The translations under genes were made by a program, and so were the position numbers. Shown here piece after piece: positions 13,401 through 20,635 of a stretch of 64,000 nt of DNA; the first letter of the stretch is position 1, and each line of letters begins with the position of its first letter. Source of the stretch: Himantopus leucocephalus (Eukaryota; Chordata; Aves; Charadriiformes; Recurvirostridae); contig RSEF01000031.1 of assembly GCA_003993805.1 (NCBI GenBank), forward strand, positions 57,449,150 through 57,513,149, in the 5' to 3' direction. The notes beneath the pieces are model-generated. The model ran no database searches, was not told the DNA's origin, and worked only from the letters and a program-made list of their open reading frames with translations.

Positions 13401-16400
13401 GAAAGGGGCTTCATGTCTTAACTAAGGCCTTGTCATCAGGATGAATTCACTTTGTTGGCTAGGGAATAATAATTTTACATCATAAATACATAGTTGATGA
13501 ATGTCAGGGATTTTTTTTTTATGTGTAGGCAATCTGTAAATATGGTAATGTGGTAAACAGTTTGAAAAAAATAAATACTTACATGCATGTGCAGTGTTTT
13601 GATATCTAAAATACTGCAAATATACACAGGAATATTTCACTAAACTTATGAATTACTTTTTTTCCTGTATGTTTAATTTTGTGTGTTATGGTCTACCCCA
13701 TATGATACTGGTGATTCTTTTTTCTCAGCTCAAATTGCTTTTATCCAAGACATTGGGAGGCTACCGCTGAAAAGACATTTTGGGAGGTAAACTTGACTTC
13801 TGTCTTTTCTTAAAGAAAGTTAGACTTTCTTTCTTTCTTAATGTATTGAGGAAAAGAACCCTTTAGTAGAGAAGCATCTTCAGTGTACATCTGTGACATG
13901 ACATTTTCCCTCATTTGCAGCGTGACAATTTTATATTTTGCTTGTTAAAACTTTTTCCGGTTCAAATCTATTTATCACTGCAATGTTATTAGCAACACTT
14001 CTACTATAATCTTGCTTTTAATCCTTATTTAGCTTTCTTTTCCATTGTATCAAATACTAGCTCTGTCCTAGACATACCTATCTTTCTCCAGTGCATGATC
14101 TGAATAAAATATTGTTTTACAATCAAAAACGTTTATGTGAGAATAAAAGTGAATTGATGCAAAGAGTATAGTGCACTTTGCCTATTGTTTATCATGACAG
14201 AAAACATTAATCTGGAAGTTTGATAGAACATTCTGTGTTCACGTGCATTGGAGGTGTAAAAAAGAAAGTACAATGGGGAAGTATTCTTATTTCCTTTGAA
14301 GGAGTTGTATATCTATGAAACTACAGAATATTTTAATGAGTGCTTCCTCTGAAATAAGATGGCCACACTGATTTTTGTTTTGTGGAATTTCTGCATGTTT
14401 GACTACTTAGAGTAAATCTTTGTTTAGATTGCATTTTTTTTTAAAATAAAACTATAGCTACTTAAGTCACTCTGTCTTAGATGTTAAATACTGAAAAAAT
14501 ACTTTTTGCTTCAACTGCAAGACTGTAGTGCTCTACTTACAGATTGTGTAGCGCTCATGGGGTGATGTGGCATGACATGTTATGTTGTGACTCCAGTGAG
14601 CCTTCTGAATTGGGCATCATTTATACTAGTAGAGCCTCTGTTACATTTCTGTAACTTTTGATATATCTAAAATTTAAAAAGAGTTTTAATTGTGATGGTC
14701 TGTTTCTCATAAAGGATGGAGATCACTGTTAGCTGGAATGAGACTAACTCTTTCATCTCTTAACCAGGAGAGAGAGTTTGTTAGGGTATCCGACAAAGCA
14801 TCTCATATTTATCACTGTGGCATTGCTGTCCGAGTTACAAAATACTGGCCTGTAAGGTAAAGGCTGTTTTACCCAAGAACGACCCTGTTCCCCAACAGTC
14901 ATATTAAAAGCCATTTTGATTGCTCGTCAGCGAGAGTGTCCCTGACGGGTGTATTTCTTTGCAATCTCCCTTGTCTAAGCCAAAATGTTTGTAACCTTAC
15001 AAATGAATTGTAGACTTCCTTATGCCATTAATTTTGTGTGCAGCATACTTGTAAATATTGATAAACATTTTGTATCTGCATTAATAAGTTGGGTGTGTGT
15101 CATTTAGAGTTTTATCTGAGGGGTGACTTCCTCCTGAAAATAAGATAATCCTTTTTCATTTGTTCACTGTTTTTGAAAGGAAGTATAGAGAAATGTAGGT
15201 GTTTCAGTAAGCATTTGCTTCCTTCAGGAATGCTAATTGAAAATAATTTATTTTGTGTTATTAAGCAGTTTTTAAAATAACTTAAGTGCAGCTGTTTCAA
15301 TGGAAATAAGAATACTTTATTTTCTGTTATATTTATTAATGGAATGGGAATGGTGCTGGAGTAATAATACTGGCGTCGAGGAGAGTGCATGGTATTTGAT
15401 CAGCTGGAATTGGTGTCAGGATGAGTTTTTGTCAGTAATTGTGTATGTTTTTATTGTTCCCATGTAAAGTGGGAAAAACAATAAAGGAATATTGTTAACA
15501 TGCTGACATAATGATACTAGAAAGATTGAGATGCCCTAATAGTAAAAGAAATTTAAAAATATAAAAATACTTCCTTGCCACTTCTTTTTTTTTAAAAAAA
15601 AATAAAATTCGTCTTTCAAGTTAAATTGCTTCCTGTCCTAAAGGATTTCAGTTTTGCTTGGAAAGAGTCTAATGTACCACAGGCTGTTGTCAGTAAGTTA
15701 GTTGTTAGCAGTTCACGTGCCTGAGGAGAGCTCAGCAAAACCACTGTCACCGTAAGGAAGAAACTTCAAACAACAGTGGGTACTAGGGAGTGATGGAGCA
15801 CAAACATCATCTGGTGTTTTGCTGTTGCTGTGGATTGAGGCTACGTAGCGCAGTCCTTTCCGTGAGAGGAACACCTGTGTCCTCTGCAGGCTGTCACATA
15901 AGCTGTACAGTGTTGAGTTCTGGGCACAGGTATCTATACCTGGAAGATACAGAGCTGCAAAAACATAATGCTGAAGATAGTGATATAAGCACAGGATGTG
16001 TATAGCTTGAATTAACTGTGATTGATGGATGGTATTACTGCTAGAAAATGTGAAAGCTGTTAAGCACCAGTGAAGAAGGGTGACCCATGTGGCACACAAG
16101 CAGTTTTTCCTATTGCAGCTTCTGTGTGAGAGAGCAGATGTGGTTTTTTNGGTTTTTTTTTTTTTTTTTGTGGTAACTTACTTTTGTAATGACAATTTTA
16201 CAGGTTAAAGCTTGAAACGCTTACTGACAAAGACCCTGGGATACCAGACTTATTTGCTAGCTCTGAGGGGGACTGTGCCGATGTGTGTGGTATGGAGACG
16301 GCCGCACAGATGGACAAGAACAGAACAAACGAGAATGAATCGGATGGATTCCTGCTCTCCTCAAGCCAGGGTAGTGGAAGTGAACTACCTTGCAGTCAGC

Positions 16401-16471
16401 CTCAGCCTGTTGCAGCTCAAGCAATCATGGAGGAAGACGAATTAAAAATAGAGGAATACGATAGTGACTGA
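1136..16471 (+). CDS. RAD17: RAD17 checkpoint clamp loader component (15 coding exons, 5' end missing)
   Basis: RAD17 replaces RFC1 in the RFC2-5 complex. In the nucleus it loads the RAD9-RAD1-HUS1 clamp at damaged or stalled DNA, which supports ATR-CHK1 signalling. Fifteen exons joined at GT-AG introns encode 679 residues (numbered here from the Val of VTDW) that align with human RAD17 throughout. Visible landmarks in order are the PWVDRYKP RFC box at the end of exon 1, Walker A GPPGCGKT (130-137), Walker B LILIED (215-220), a sensor-1 region LIFIISD (247-253), an RFC sensor-2 motif GDIRSAINSLQ (324-334), a basic linker (345-370), and an acidic tail ending IEEYDSD. Two Ser-Gln sites, at 645 and 655, match in context and spacing the human ATM/ATR sites S635 and S645. 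Human RAD17 has 681 residues; about 14 N-terminal residues with the start codon are missing here. No frameshift or premature stop is seen. The identification is very secure. Confidence 0.97.
2544..2627 (+). CDS. RAD17: RAD17 exon, residues 94-121
   Basis: The exon has 84 bases and is phase 0 at both ends, with acceptor TTTTAG and donor GTAATG. The peptide begins NDLAVQKKKIEEVETWLK and ends QRQPKQ, matching the human segment HELAVHKKKIEEVETWLK. It links the RFC box to the nucleotide-binding core. Confidence 0.96.
3310..3466 (+). CDS. RAD17: RAD17 exon with Walker A, residues 122-173
   Basis: The exon has 157 bases and ends in phase 1, between TGTAACAG and GTAAGT. It carries the P-loop GPPGCGKT; the lysine is residue 136 and the following residue is Thr. 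VQVQEW(T)NP downstream matches the human VQEWINP region. Confidence 0.97.
3935..4071 (+). CDS. RAD17: RAD17 exon, residues 174-219
   Basis: The exon has 137 bases, enters in phase 1 and leaves in phase 0, between TTTTTCAG and GTAAGT. It contains LLRANKYNKLQMLG, nearly identical to human LLRATKYNKLQMLG. It ends KKLILIE, so the Walker B acidic pair is split: the Glu is the last codon here and the Asp is the first codon of the next exon. Confidence 0.96.
5154..5206 (+). CDS. RAD17: RAD17 exon, residues 220-236
   Basis: This 53-base exon enters in phase 0 and leaves in phase 2, between TTGAATAG and GTCAGT. It encodes DIPNQFYRDPSSLHEIL and two bases of an Arg codon, matching human DLPNQFYRDSHTLHEVL. 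It completes the Walker B motif. Confidence 0.95.
5300..5425 (+). CDS. RAD17: RAD17 exon, residues 237-278 (sensor-1 region)
   Basis: The exon has 126 bases, phase 2 in and phase 2 out. Acceptor AATTTAG followed by G was chosen because it preserves the human residue spacing L-R-(K/R)-(Y/F)-V-R. It contains RCPLIFIISDNFSGD, the conserved beta strand and sensor-1 region of the AAA+ core, then NQRLLFP. Confidence 0.95.
5512..5581 (+). CDS. RAD17: RAD17 exon, residues 279-302
   Basis: The exon has 70 bases, phase 2 in and phase 0 out, between TTCAACAG and GTAAGT. SFKPVAPTNMMKVLNRI matches human SFNPVAPTIMMKFLNRI and lies in the lid portion of the AAA+ module. Confidence 0.95.
6225..6336 (+). CDS. 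RAD17: RAD17 exon, residues 303-339 (sensor 2)
   Basis: The exon has 112 bases, phase 0 in and phase 1 out, between CCTTGTAG and GTAAAT. GCSGDIRSAINSLQFSS is identical to human RAD17 and is the RFC-type sensor-2 motif, with Arg327 as the expected nucleotide-sensing residue. Confidence 0.97.
6337..8665 (+). other. RAD17: RAD17 intron without recognised repeats
   Basis: This 2.3 kb AT-rich intron lies between the sensor-2 exon and the basic-linker exon. An AT microsatellite sits at about 7926-7948. No nested gene, snoRNA or known repeat was recognised. Confidence 0.6.
8666..8860 (+). CDS. RAD17: RAD17 exon with basic linker, residues 340-404
   Basis: The exon has 195 bases, phase 1 in and phase 1 out, between TTGGTAG and GTAAGA. 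The first half is divergent and rich in Lys/Arg (RKKRSS, KVRKKSKS), a likely nuclear-localisation stretch. The second half, EIQAIGGKDASIFLFHALGK followed by YCK, is strongly conserved with human RAD17. Confidence 0.95.
8861..10078 (+). other. RAD17: RAD17 intron with pyrimidine-rich stretch and a short hairpin
   Basis: This intron holds a C/T-rich stretch at 9300-9450 and a 10-bp inverted repeat at 9729-9756. Nothing coding is recognised, although the frame is open for about 90 bases before the acceptor. Confidence 0.55.
9729..9756. repeat. Perfect 10-bp inverted repeat with 8-nt loop
   Basis: AATTACACTT at 9729-9738 and its exact reverse complement AAGTGTAATT at 9747-9756 flank GTTATATG. 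The site is inside a RAD17 intron and AT-rich; no function is implied. Confidence 0.8.
10079..10164 (+). CDS. RAD17: RAD17 exon, residues 405-433
   Basis: The exon has 86 bases, phase 1 in and phase 0 out. The open frame continues upstream past an earlier CAG at 10021-10023, but that acceptor gives the wrong phase and an immediate stop. TTTGTAG at 10072-10078 restores an Arg codon across the junction and leaves ten residues between KR and LPAHLSEY, the same number as in human RAD17. DTLLVQPE follows. Confidence 0.92.
10300..10665 (-). mobile_element. CR1 LINE 3'-end fragment, antisense to RAD17
   Basis: The plus strand reads as the reverse complement of an avian CR1 3' end. It has gtggaagggacctctggagg, then caagttttgagtacctccag, then gtgatagagattctctcacc, and later tagagttgaagacagcaatg. 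These follow the order of antisense CR1 consensus, with substitutions and small indels. It is a 5'-truncated, old, non-coding copy in the intron after residue 433. Confidence 0.85.
10741..10887 (+). CDS. RAD17: RAD17 exon, residues 434-482
   Basis: The exon has 147 bases, phase 0 at both ends, between CCTGATAG and GTAAGT. LYLHQNYVDFFSDIDDVVRA matches human LYLHQNYIDFFMEIDDIVRA in the helical collar region that packs against the other RFC subunits. Confidence 0.96.
11399..11545 (+). CDS. RAD17: RAD17 exon, residues 483-531
   Basis: The exon has 147 bases, phase 0 at both ends, between CTCTTAG and GTAAAT. ATRGVIHSNTSRAFAHHQGG, then FRPLHKPQWF, matches human RAD17 closely. Confidence 0.96.
12304..12424 (+). 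CDS. RAD17: RAD17 exon, residues 532-571
   Basis: The exon has 121 bases, phase 0 in and phase 1 out, between CTTACAG (after a long C/T tract) and GTAAGA. YQENCLAAKSLFSSFCLP, then LQTELLPYLAML, matches human YRENCLAAKALFPDFCLP and LQTQLLPYLALL. Confidence 0.96.
12425..13728 (+). other. RAD17: RAD17 intron containing the ancient CR1 copy
   Basis: Apart from the CR1-like stretch, this 1.3 kb intron is AT-rich, with T tracts and no recognised gene. Confidence 0.55.
12830..13100 (-). mobile_element. Ancient degraded CR1/LINE fragment in RAD17 intron
   Basis: The plus strand resembles antisense CR1 reverse-transcriptase sequence: gggtggcatctgcaaacatg is close to the CR1 phrase for 'ggtgtcatctgcaaacttg', followed by a diverged stretch of the same region. 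It is much more diverged than the copy at 10.3 kb. Boundaries are approximate. Confidence 0.5.
13729..13786 (+). CDS. RAD17: RAD17 exon, residues 572-590
   Basis: This 58-base exon enters in phase 1 and leaves in phase 2, between TTCTCAG and GTAAAC. It encodes AQIAFIQDIGRLPLKRHFG, near-identical to human AQISFIQDIGRLPLKRHFG. Confidence 0.96.
13787..16203 (+). other. RAD17: Last RAD17 intron, 2.4 kb, with cryptic exon and unassigned sequence
   Basis: This intron separates the last two coding exons. It includes an exon-like segment at 14768-14856, CpG-containing sequence with short inverted words at 14915-14950 (ctcgtcagcgag, ccctgacggg), and an unrecognised stretch at 15700-16130. A single N lies in a T tract near 16150, shortly before the acceptor. 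Confidence 0.55.
14768..14856 (+). other. Cryptic exon-like segment in the last RAD17 intron
   Basis: An acceptor (tcatctcttaaccag) precedes 89 bases, followed by a gtaaag donor. Joined to the preceding phase-2 exon, the frame is open for 29 codons. It stops at TAA 14853-14855, one base before the donor. If used, it would replace the C-terminal tail, removing both Ser-Gln sites. No transcript evidence is available. Confidence 0.3.
16204..16471 (+). CDS. RAD17: RAD17 last coding exon, residues 591-679 and stop
   Basis: The exon has 268 bases and enters in phase 2 after TTTACAG. It codes the unstructured C-terminal tail. RLKLETLTD matches human RLKMEALTD, and the middle is divergent. SSSQGSGSELPCSQPQP keeps both Ser-Gln dipeptides, ten residues apart, that are ATM/ATR targets in human RAD17. 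The tail ends in the acidic IEEYDSD and a TGA stop at 16469-16471. The conserved acidic C-terminus is known to help regulate clamp binding. Confidence 0.96.
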
Positions 16472-16741
16472 GTACAACAAAATACCAAGCACTGCCTTGC
16501 CTGAATACATTAATACTCTACAAAGGCCTTTGCTAAAGACAGTGTGGTCCCCGCCAACGTGCTGCCTTAGCTACTTGGGTGGGCAAGGAGGCCAAGTGTA
16601 AACATACTGTGTCAGCATCGAGACAACTCTCCTCAGCTTCGTCTTAATTTTGCAGGGTCAGACCTGAGCTGAATACTACATTGCAAGCTATTCCCTGCCT
16701 CTCCTGAGCCATGAAATAATCTATATTGATAAAAAGAGAGT

Positions 16742-16747
16742 AATAAA
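16742..16747 (+). promoter_or_regulatory. Alternative upstream polyadenylation signal AATAAA
   Basis: A second canonical hexamer lies about 270 bases after the stop codon. Its downstream sequence is less clearly GT-rich, so it may be a minor proximal site or unused. Confidence 0.35.
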
Positions 16748-17004
16748 TGATGATTGAAATTAGTTTGGAAGAGACTGTAGATAAGCAGTGCCACTCTTAA
16801 GTTATTTTTATTTTTTACACATTTTAATTTACTTTTCAATTGTATAGTATGTTTTCTGAGCACACATTTGATAAGTTGTCAGCACTTGAAGGTTTTATTA
16901 AAATTTATACCTTCAAAAAAATTGCTGTTTGAAAGCGTGGCCCTTCTGAAAGGAGAGACTGAAGTGTACATGTAAAAAGTTTGATATCCCATACTGATGA
17001 TGTA

Positions 17005-17010
17005 AATAAA
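17005..17010 (+). promoter_or_regulatory. Polyadenylation signal AATAAA, probable main RAD17 site
   Basis: A canonical AATAAA lies about 535 bases after the RAD17 stop. GT-rich sequence follows within 20-60 bases (gttttgtactgttcc and tgtaagttgaatgtatcttg), the expected downstream element. Confidence 0.6.
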
Positions 17011-17030
17011 ACTACTGTATTAATAGTTTT

Positions 17031-19519
17031 GTACTGTTCCACAGATTTTTATGTAAGTTGAATGTATCTTGTACAACAGACTATTTTGGATTCCTTTTTG
17101 AAAGATATTTTCATAATTTATGGAGGGGAAAATATAACAACTGAGCATAAGTCTTATCCTTTGTATTCTCTAGGAAGTTCATGGTGTATTGTGCAGTATT
17201 TCTCCTTAATTGCAGTTGTGCTGGGGGAAAGAATAATCCTGTGTTTGGTAACTGACACAGAAGTGTGTTGTGGTTGTCTGAATAGACTGTTTAATACTTC
17301 AGCGTTTCTCTTACTGGGATTGGTCCATGCAAATCAATCTAGTATGTTGCTGTGGTTGATACCACAGAAATAAGAAAAAAAAAACCCAAACAAACAACTT
17401 TGAATGCATAATATATGTTTGCATTTCTGTATTGCTTACATCCAGAGTTTAGTAGAAGAAATTGTGTGTTTATCCGCCATAACCTTGGAATTAATGCTGC
17501 TATTAAAAAGTCCACTTCTGTCTTCTCTCCAGGAACAGGTGTAGTCTTTCCATCTACAGCTATTGTTTAATTTTGAAGAGGGAAATTTCTCCCTTAACTC
17601 TTAAATTCTGTTACAGCTATACGAATTACAGCAAAGTCAAAATGGTTTTTGGCTGTTGATGCCCCTTAACGCCTTAGGTGGTAGCTCACTTCTCATGGGC
17701 CTCCTGCAGTTGCATATCACTGAAGTGCTGTCTGACCCCTCCTGCACTCCTGGGGGATCTTCCAGTGCAAATGACAGTAAGCCATGAAATACTGACTTCT
17801 ACTTTGCAAGCAAAACTCTAGGCTACTTCTTTATATCTTTTCAGCCTTCCTGACAGTAGTATCACATAATAATAGTAACAACAGTGTTACTTTCGCATCA
17901 AATACTTTGCATTACTGTTGGCCTTGCCCTTACTAGGGCAGTATTCAATACTCACCTGGTTAATTACAAACTGAAGTAGTAGACACTTACCACTGTCAAC
18001 TACAGTGTTCATAATAATTTGTGTAAAACCTCTTTCAGATGAAAAGGCCACCAAAACCAAAATATGCATTATTCTCTAATGCTTGTGTTTGACTGTCTAT
18101 GCGCTTGCCTCTGAATTGCCATGACGTGTAAAGCACGTGAACAGGATGGAAGCCCCAAATCAGTGAAGTGCTAATGAGCACCCTATTAAAGCCAATGCCA
18201 AATTAAGATTAACTCAATCCCCAGGTAAACCGAAGGGAAGTGCTGACAGCTGTTAAGCTTGCGTAGCTGCAAGCAGGAACAAGAATGTCAGTTCTACAGC
18301 CCACCCTCCTATCTATCTAGGGAGTGGAAGGGTCACCAAAATGGTGCTCTCAGCAATGTTACTCCAATTACCTTTGGTTGTGATGGCCTTCTCAGGCTTC
18401 CCCTCCTCTGAGGAACAGTTATTTAGAAGAATGTTTTCCAACTTGTCTAACAGCAAAGTTCTCCAGAGATGAACTGAAAAATTCTGCAAACTGTGGGCCT
18501 GAACAGGAAAGCTCGCTCTTGTCAGCAGATGCCACTGTTTCACCTCAGAGTTGTGTGGGACATTCAAGAGGAATTGCCTCTTGATCTTGATCCAGTTTAC
18601 CATGAGCGGTTCTCTTCTGCCCTCTGCCAACAAAACCCCTTGCTGACACCAGTTGCCTGACATGCTCACCTTGCCACAGGCTCAGTTTCAAATGGATGCC
18701 AGAGGGGGGCCAGCCTGGTGCAACGCACTCCTCCAGCTGCAGAAGGACATGTATTGGGTGTTTTGTGTAAACGCAGCCTGGTTCAGGCTGCACGATTGTA
18801 TCTTACAGGGCAGTAGTTCTTACTGAAATGCAGTGAATTGGAGTTGGATCCAATAAGTGTTTATGCTGAAGTGGTCTTAGACACAAACATGCACAAACAT
18901 TTCTCCCTTCATTGGCAAATGTACAGGGAACTCTCTGCCTGTGTATTAGAAAGAGACCTCGTGAAACCACTGGCTGTATCAGGATACTAGAAAAACTGCT
19001 AAAAACTACAATAAAAAATTTCTCAGTACTTTGGCAAAGTTTTCAAGAGTTGTGGCAAGAAGTTACCAGATAGTGAGAACTGTTTTCTGTTCTGTCCTCT
19101 ATTACCTTCTTTGGGGATATTGAAATTAAAGTCATGCCAATTACGCAAATTGCTCCACTTCGCTTTTTTGTTGATGTTTTAGCCCCTTTCCCTCTTTTGC
19201 GTCTGGAGATAGCACTAGCAGTGAATATGGGTGTGCAGAGCACCTCACATGGTGAGATCCAGGACTCAGCTTTAATCTCTGTGTCCCGGCAGCAGCTACC
19301 CCAGCGCCCACCTGGGAGCACGCACCAAACTTGGCAGCCCTGGCGCAGTTACAGGCCATCAGCCCTCAGCTGTTTGCTATGGACTTTGTGCTATGGTCTG
19401 TATGTGGGTTGCATTCAAATGCTGTTGGGAAGATGAGGTATTTTCTGTCCCATTTTACAATCAGCAAGAGACTGTCACCGAGCTTAAAGACAGAATTGGA
19501 TACAGTCCACTGCTATAAT
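17031..19519. other. Intergenic DNA downstream of RAD17
   Basis: No gene or confidently named repeat is seen. The part from 18.1 to 19.45 kb is somewhat more GC-rich than its surroundings and has overlapping short open frames on the minus strand. None resembles a known protein. Confidence 0.5.
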
Positions 19520-19755
19520 TGGAGCAGCTGTGACAAAACTGGACTTGTGCAAAACATTTGACACTGTCCCTCACCACATCCTTGTCTCTATATTGGAGAG
19601 ACAGGGATTTCATGGACAGACCTCTCGGTGGATAATGAATTGGCTGGATGGCTGCACTCAAAGGGTTTCGGTCAGCGGTTCGATGTCCAAATGGAGACCA
19701 GTTACGAGTGGTGTTCCTCACGGGTCGCTATTGGGACCAGTGCTGCTTATCCTCT
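19520..19755 (+). pseudogene. CR1 LINE reverse-transcriptase fragment, cut by assembly gap
   Basis: The plus-strand frame from about 19530 contains [15 protein letters not shown], then [28 protein letters not shown] and GSLLGPVL. This is the order of CR1 reverse-transcriptase motif A (with its catalytic Asp) and motif B. Only about 75 residues remain before the run of Ns. CR1 encodes a non-LTR retrotransposon polymerase; this piece is a dead fragment. It starts inside the RT domain, as expected for 5' truncation. Confidence 0.85.
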
Positions 19756-19855
19756 NNNNNNNNNNNNNNNNNNNNNNNNNNNNNNNNNNNNNNNNNNNNN
19801 NNNNNNNNNNNNNNNNNNNNNNNNNNNNNNNNNNNNNNNNNNNNNNNNNNNNNNN
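19756..19855. other. Assembly gap, 100 Ns
   Basis: Exactly 100 Ns directly follow the CR1 RT motif B. A round-number gap is normally a placeholder of unknown true length. The sequence after it is A-rich and not CR1-like. Confidence 0.98.
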
Positions 19856-20382
19856 AGAAGAAAAAGAAAAAAACAGATACACAATCCAACCGAAAAAAAT
19901 GAAAGCAAAAGCTAATCCCCATGCTGGAGAAAAAGAGGACAACCAAATAATATAGGAAACACAGAAACTCAATATAAAAACCTAAGAACTGACAAGAGAA
20001 AACATAAACTAAGCTATAGCTTCTTCTTCAGTTAAATCAACAAAGCAAATAAAAATAAAACCATTCCCCAAAATACAAGGCAAACAGAGCTAAATCTTTT
20101 CCCACCTCAAAGCTTGTGCTTCTTCCATGCAAGAGTCATACCTCTCAATTCAAATTCCTGACAGTCCACCAGAACATTTATTCAACCAGCTGCTTCAAAC
20201 TACCTATTAAAGGTGGAATGCCTGCCTTCTAACTAACTCTTTTTTGTGCCTAAGTAACTGCAAACAAATCAAACTTATGTGAATAAAAGTTTCATGGCTT
20301 TTTTTTTTTAATTTAACAAAAAGCTTTCTAATTCTTGCATTTATAATGTATCCATTTCTGCTTTGACAAATGTTTTTCTATC
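19856..20382. other. A-rich non-CR1 sequence after the gap
   Basis: This stretch is A-rich at its start (agaagaaaaagaaaaaaac) and AT-rich throughout. It does not continue the CR1 sequence before the gap. No gene was recognised. Confidence 0.5.
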
Positions 20383-20635
20383 ATAGGCACAAACTGAAAT
20401 ATAGAAAATTCTATCTGTAAATATGAAAAATAGCCACACCTTCTTTGCAAGGAGACTGGTCAAACACTGTAACAGGTTGTCCAGAGAGGTTGTGGAGTTT
20501 CTGTCCTTGCAGACGTTCAAAACCCAACTGGTTACGACCCTGAGCAATCTGCTCTGCCTGCTTCTGCTGTGAGTCAGGGGGGTTGACTAGATGATCTGCA
20601 GAGGTGCCTTCCAACCTCAATTATTCTCTTTTATA
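20383..20635 (+). mobile_element. CR1 LINE 3'-end fragment, sense orientation
   Basis: The stretch follows the CR1 3' end in order: aggcacaaactgaaatatag, aacaggttgtccagagaggt, tgtggagtttctgtccttgc, ggggggttgactagatgatc and gccttccaacctcaattatt. It ends near the typical CR1 terminus. It may be a separate insertion from the RT fragment at 19.5 kb, because unrelated sequence lies between. Confidence 0.88.

Larger units (their letters stand above)
16472..17030 (+). other. RAD17: RAD17 3' untranslated region (inferred)
   Basis: This noncoding segment runs from the RAD17 stop to shortly after the better AATAAA. It is AT-rich and contains no recognised repeat. The exact cleavage site is inferred; transcript data would fix it. 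Confidence 0.6.

Noticed and set aside
15713..16099. 128-codon minus-strand open frame inside the last RAD17 intron
   Set aside because: It is Cys/His/Ser-rich without a zinc-finger spacing or known domain. It is probably unnamed repeat or chance.
19530..19755. CR1 reverse-transcriptase frame as a functional host gene
   Set aside because: Only a truncated RT fragment with substitutions at conserved positions remains, and it is interrupted by a gap.
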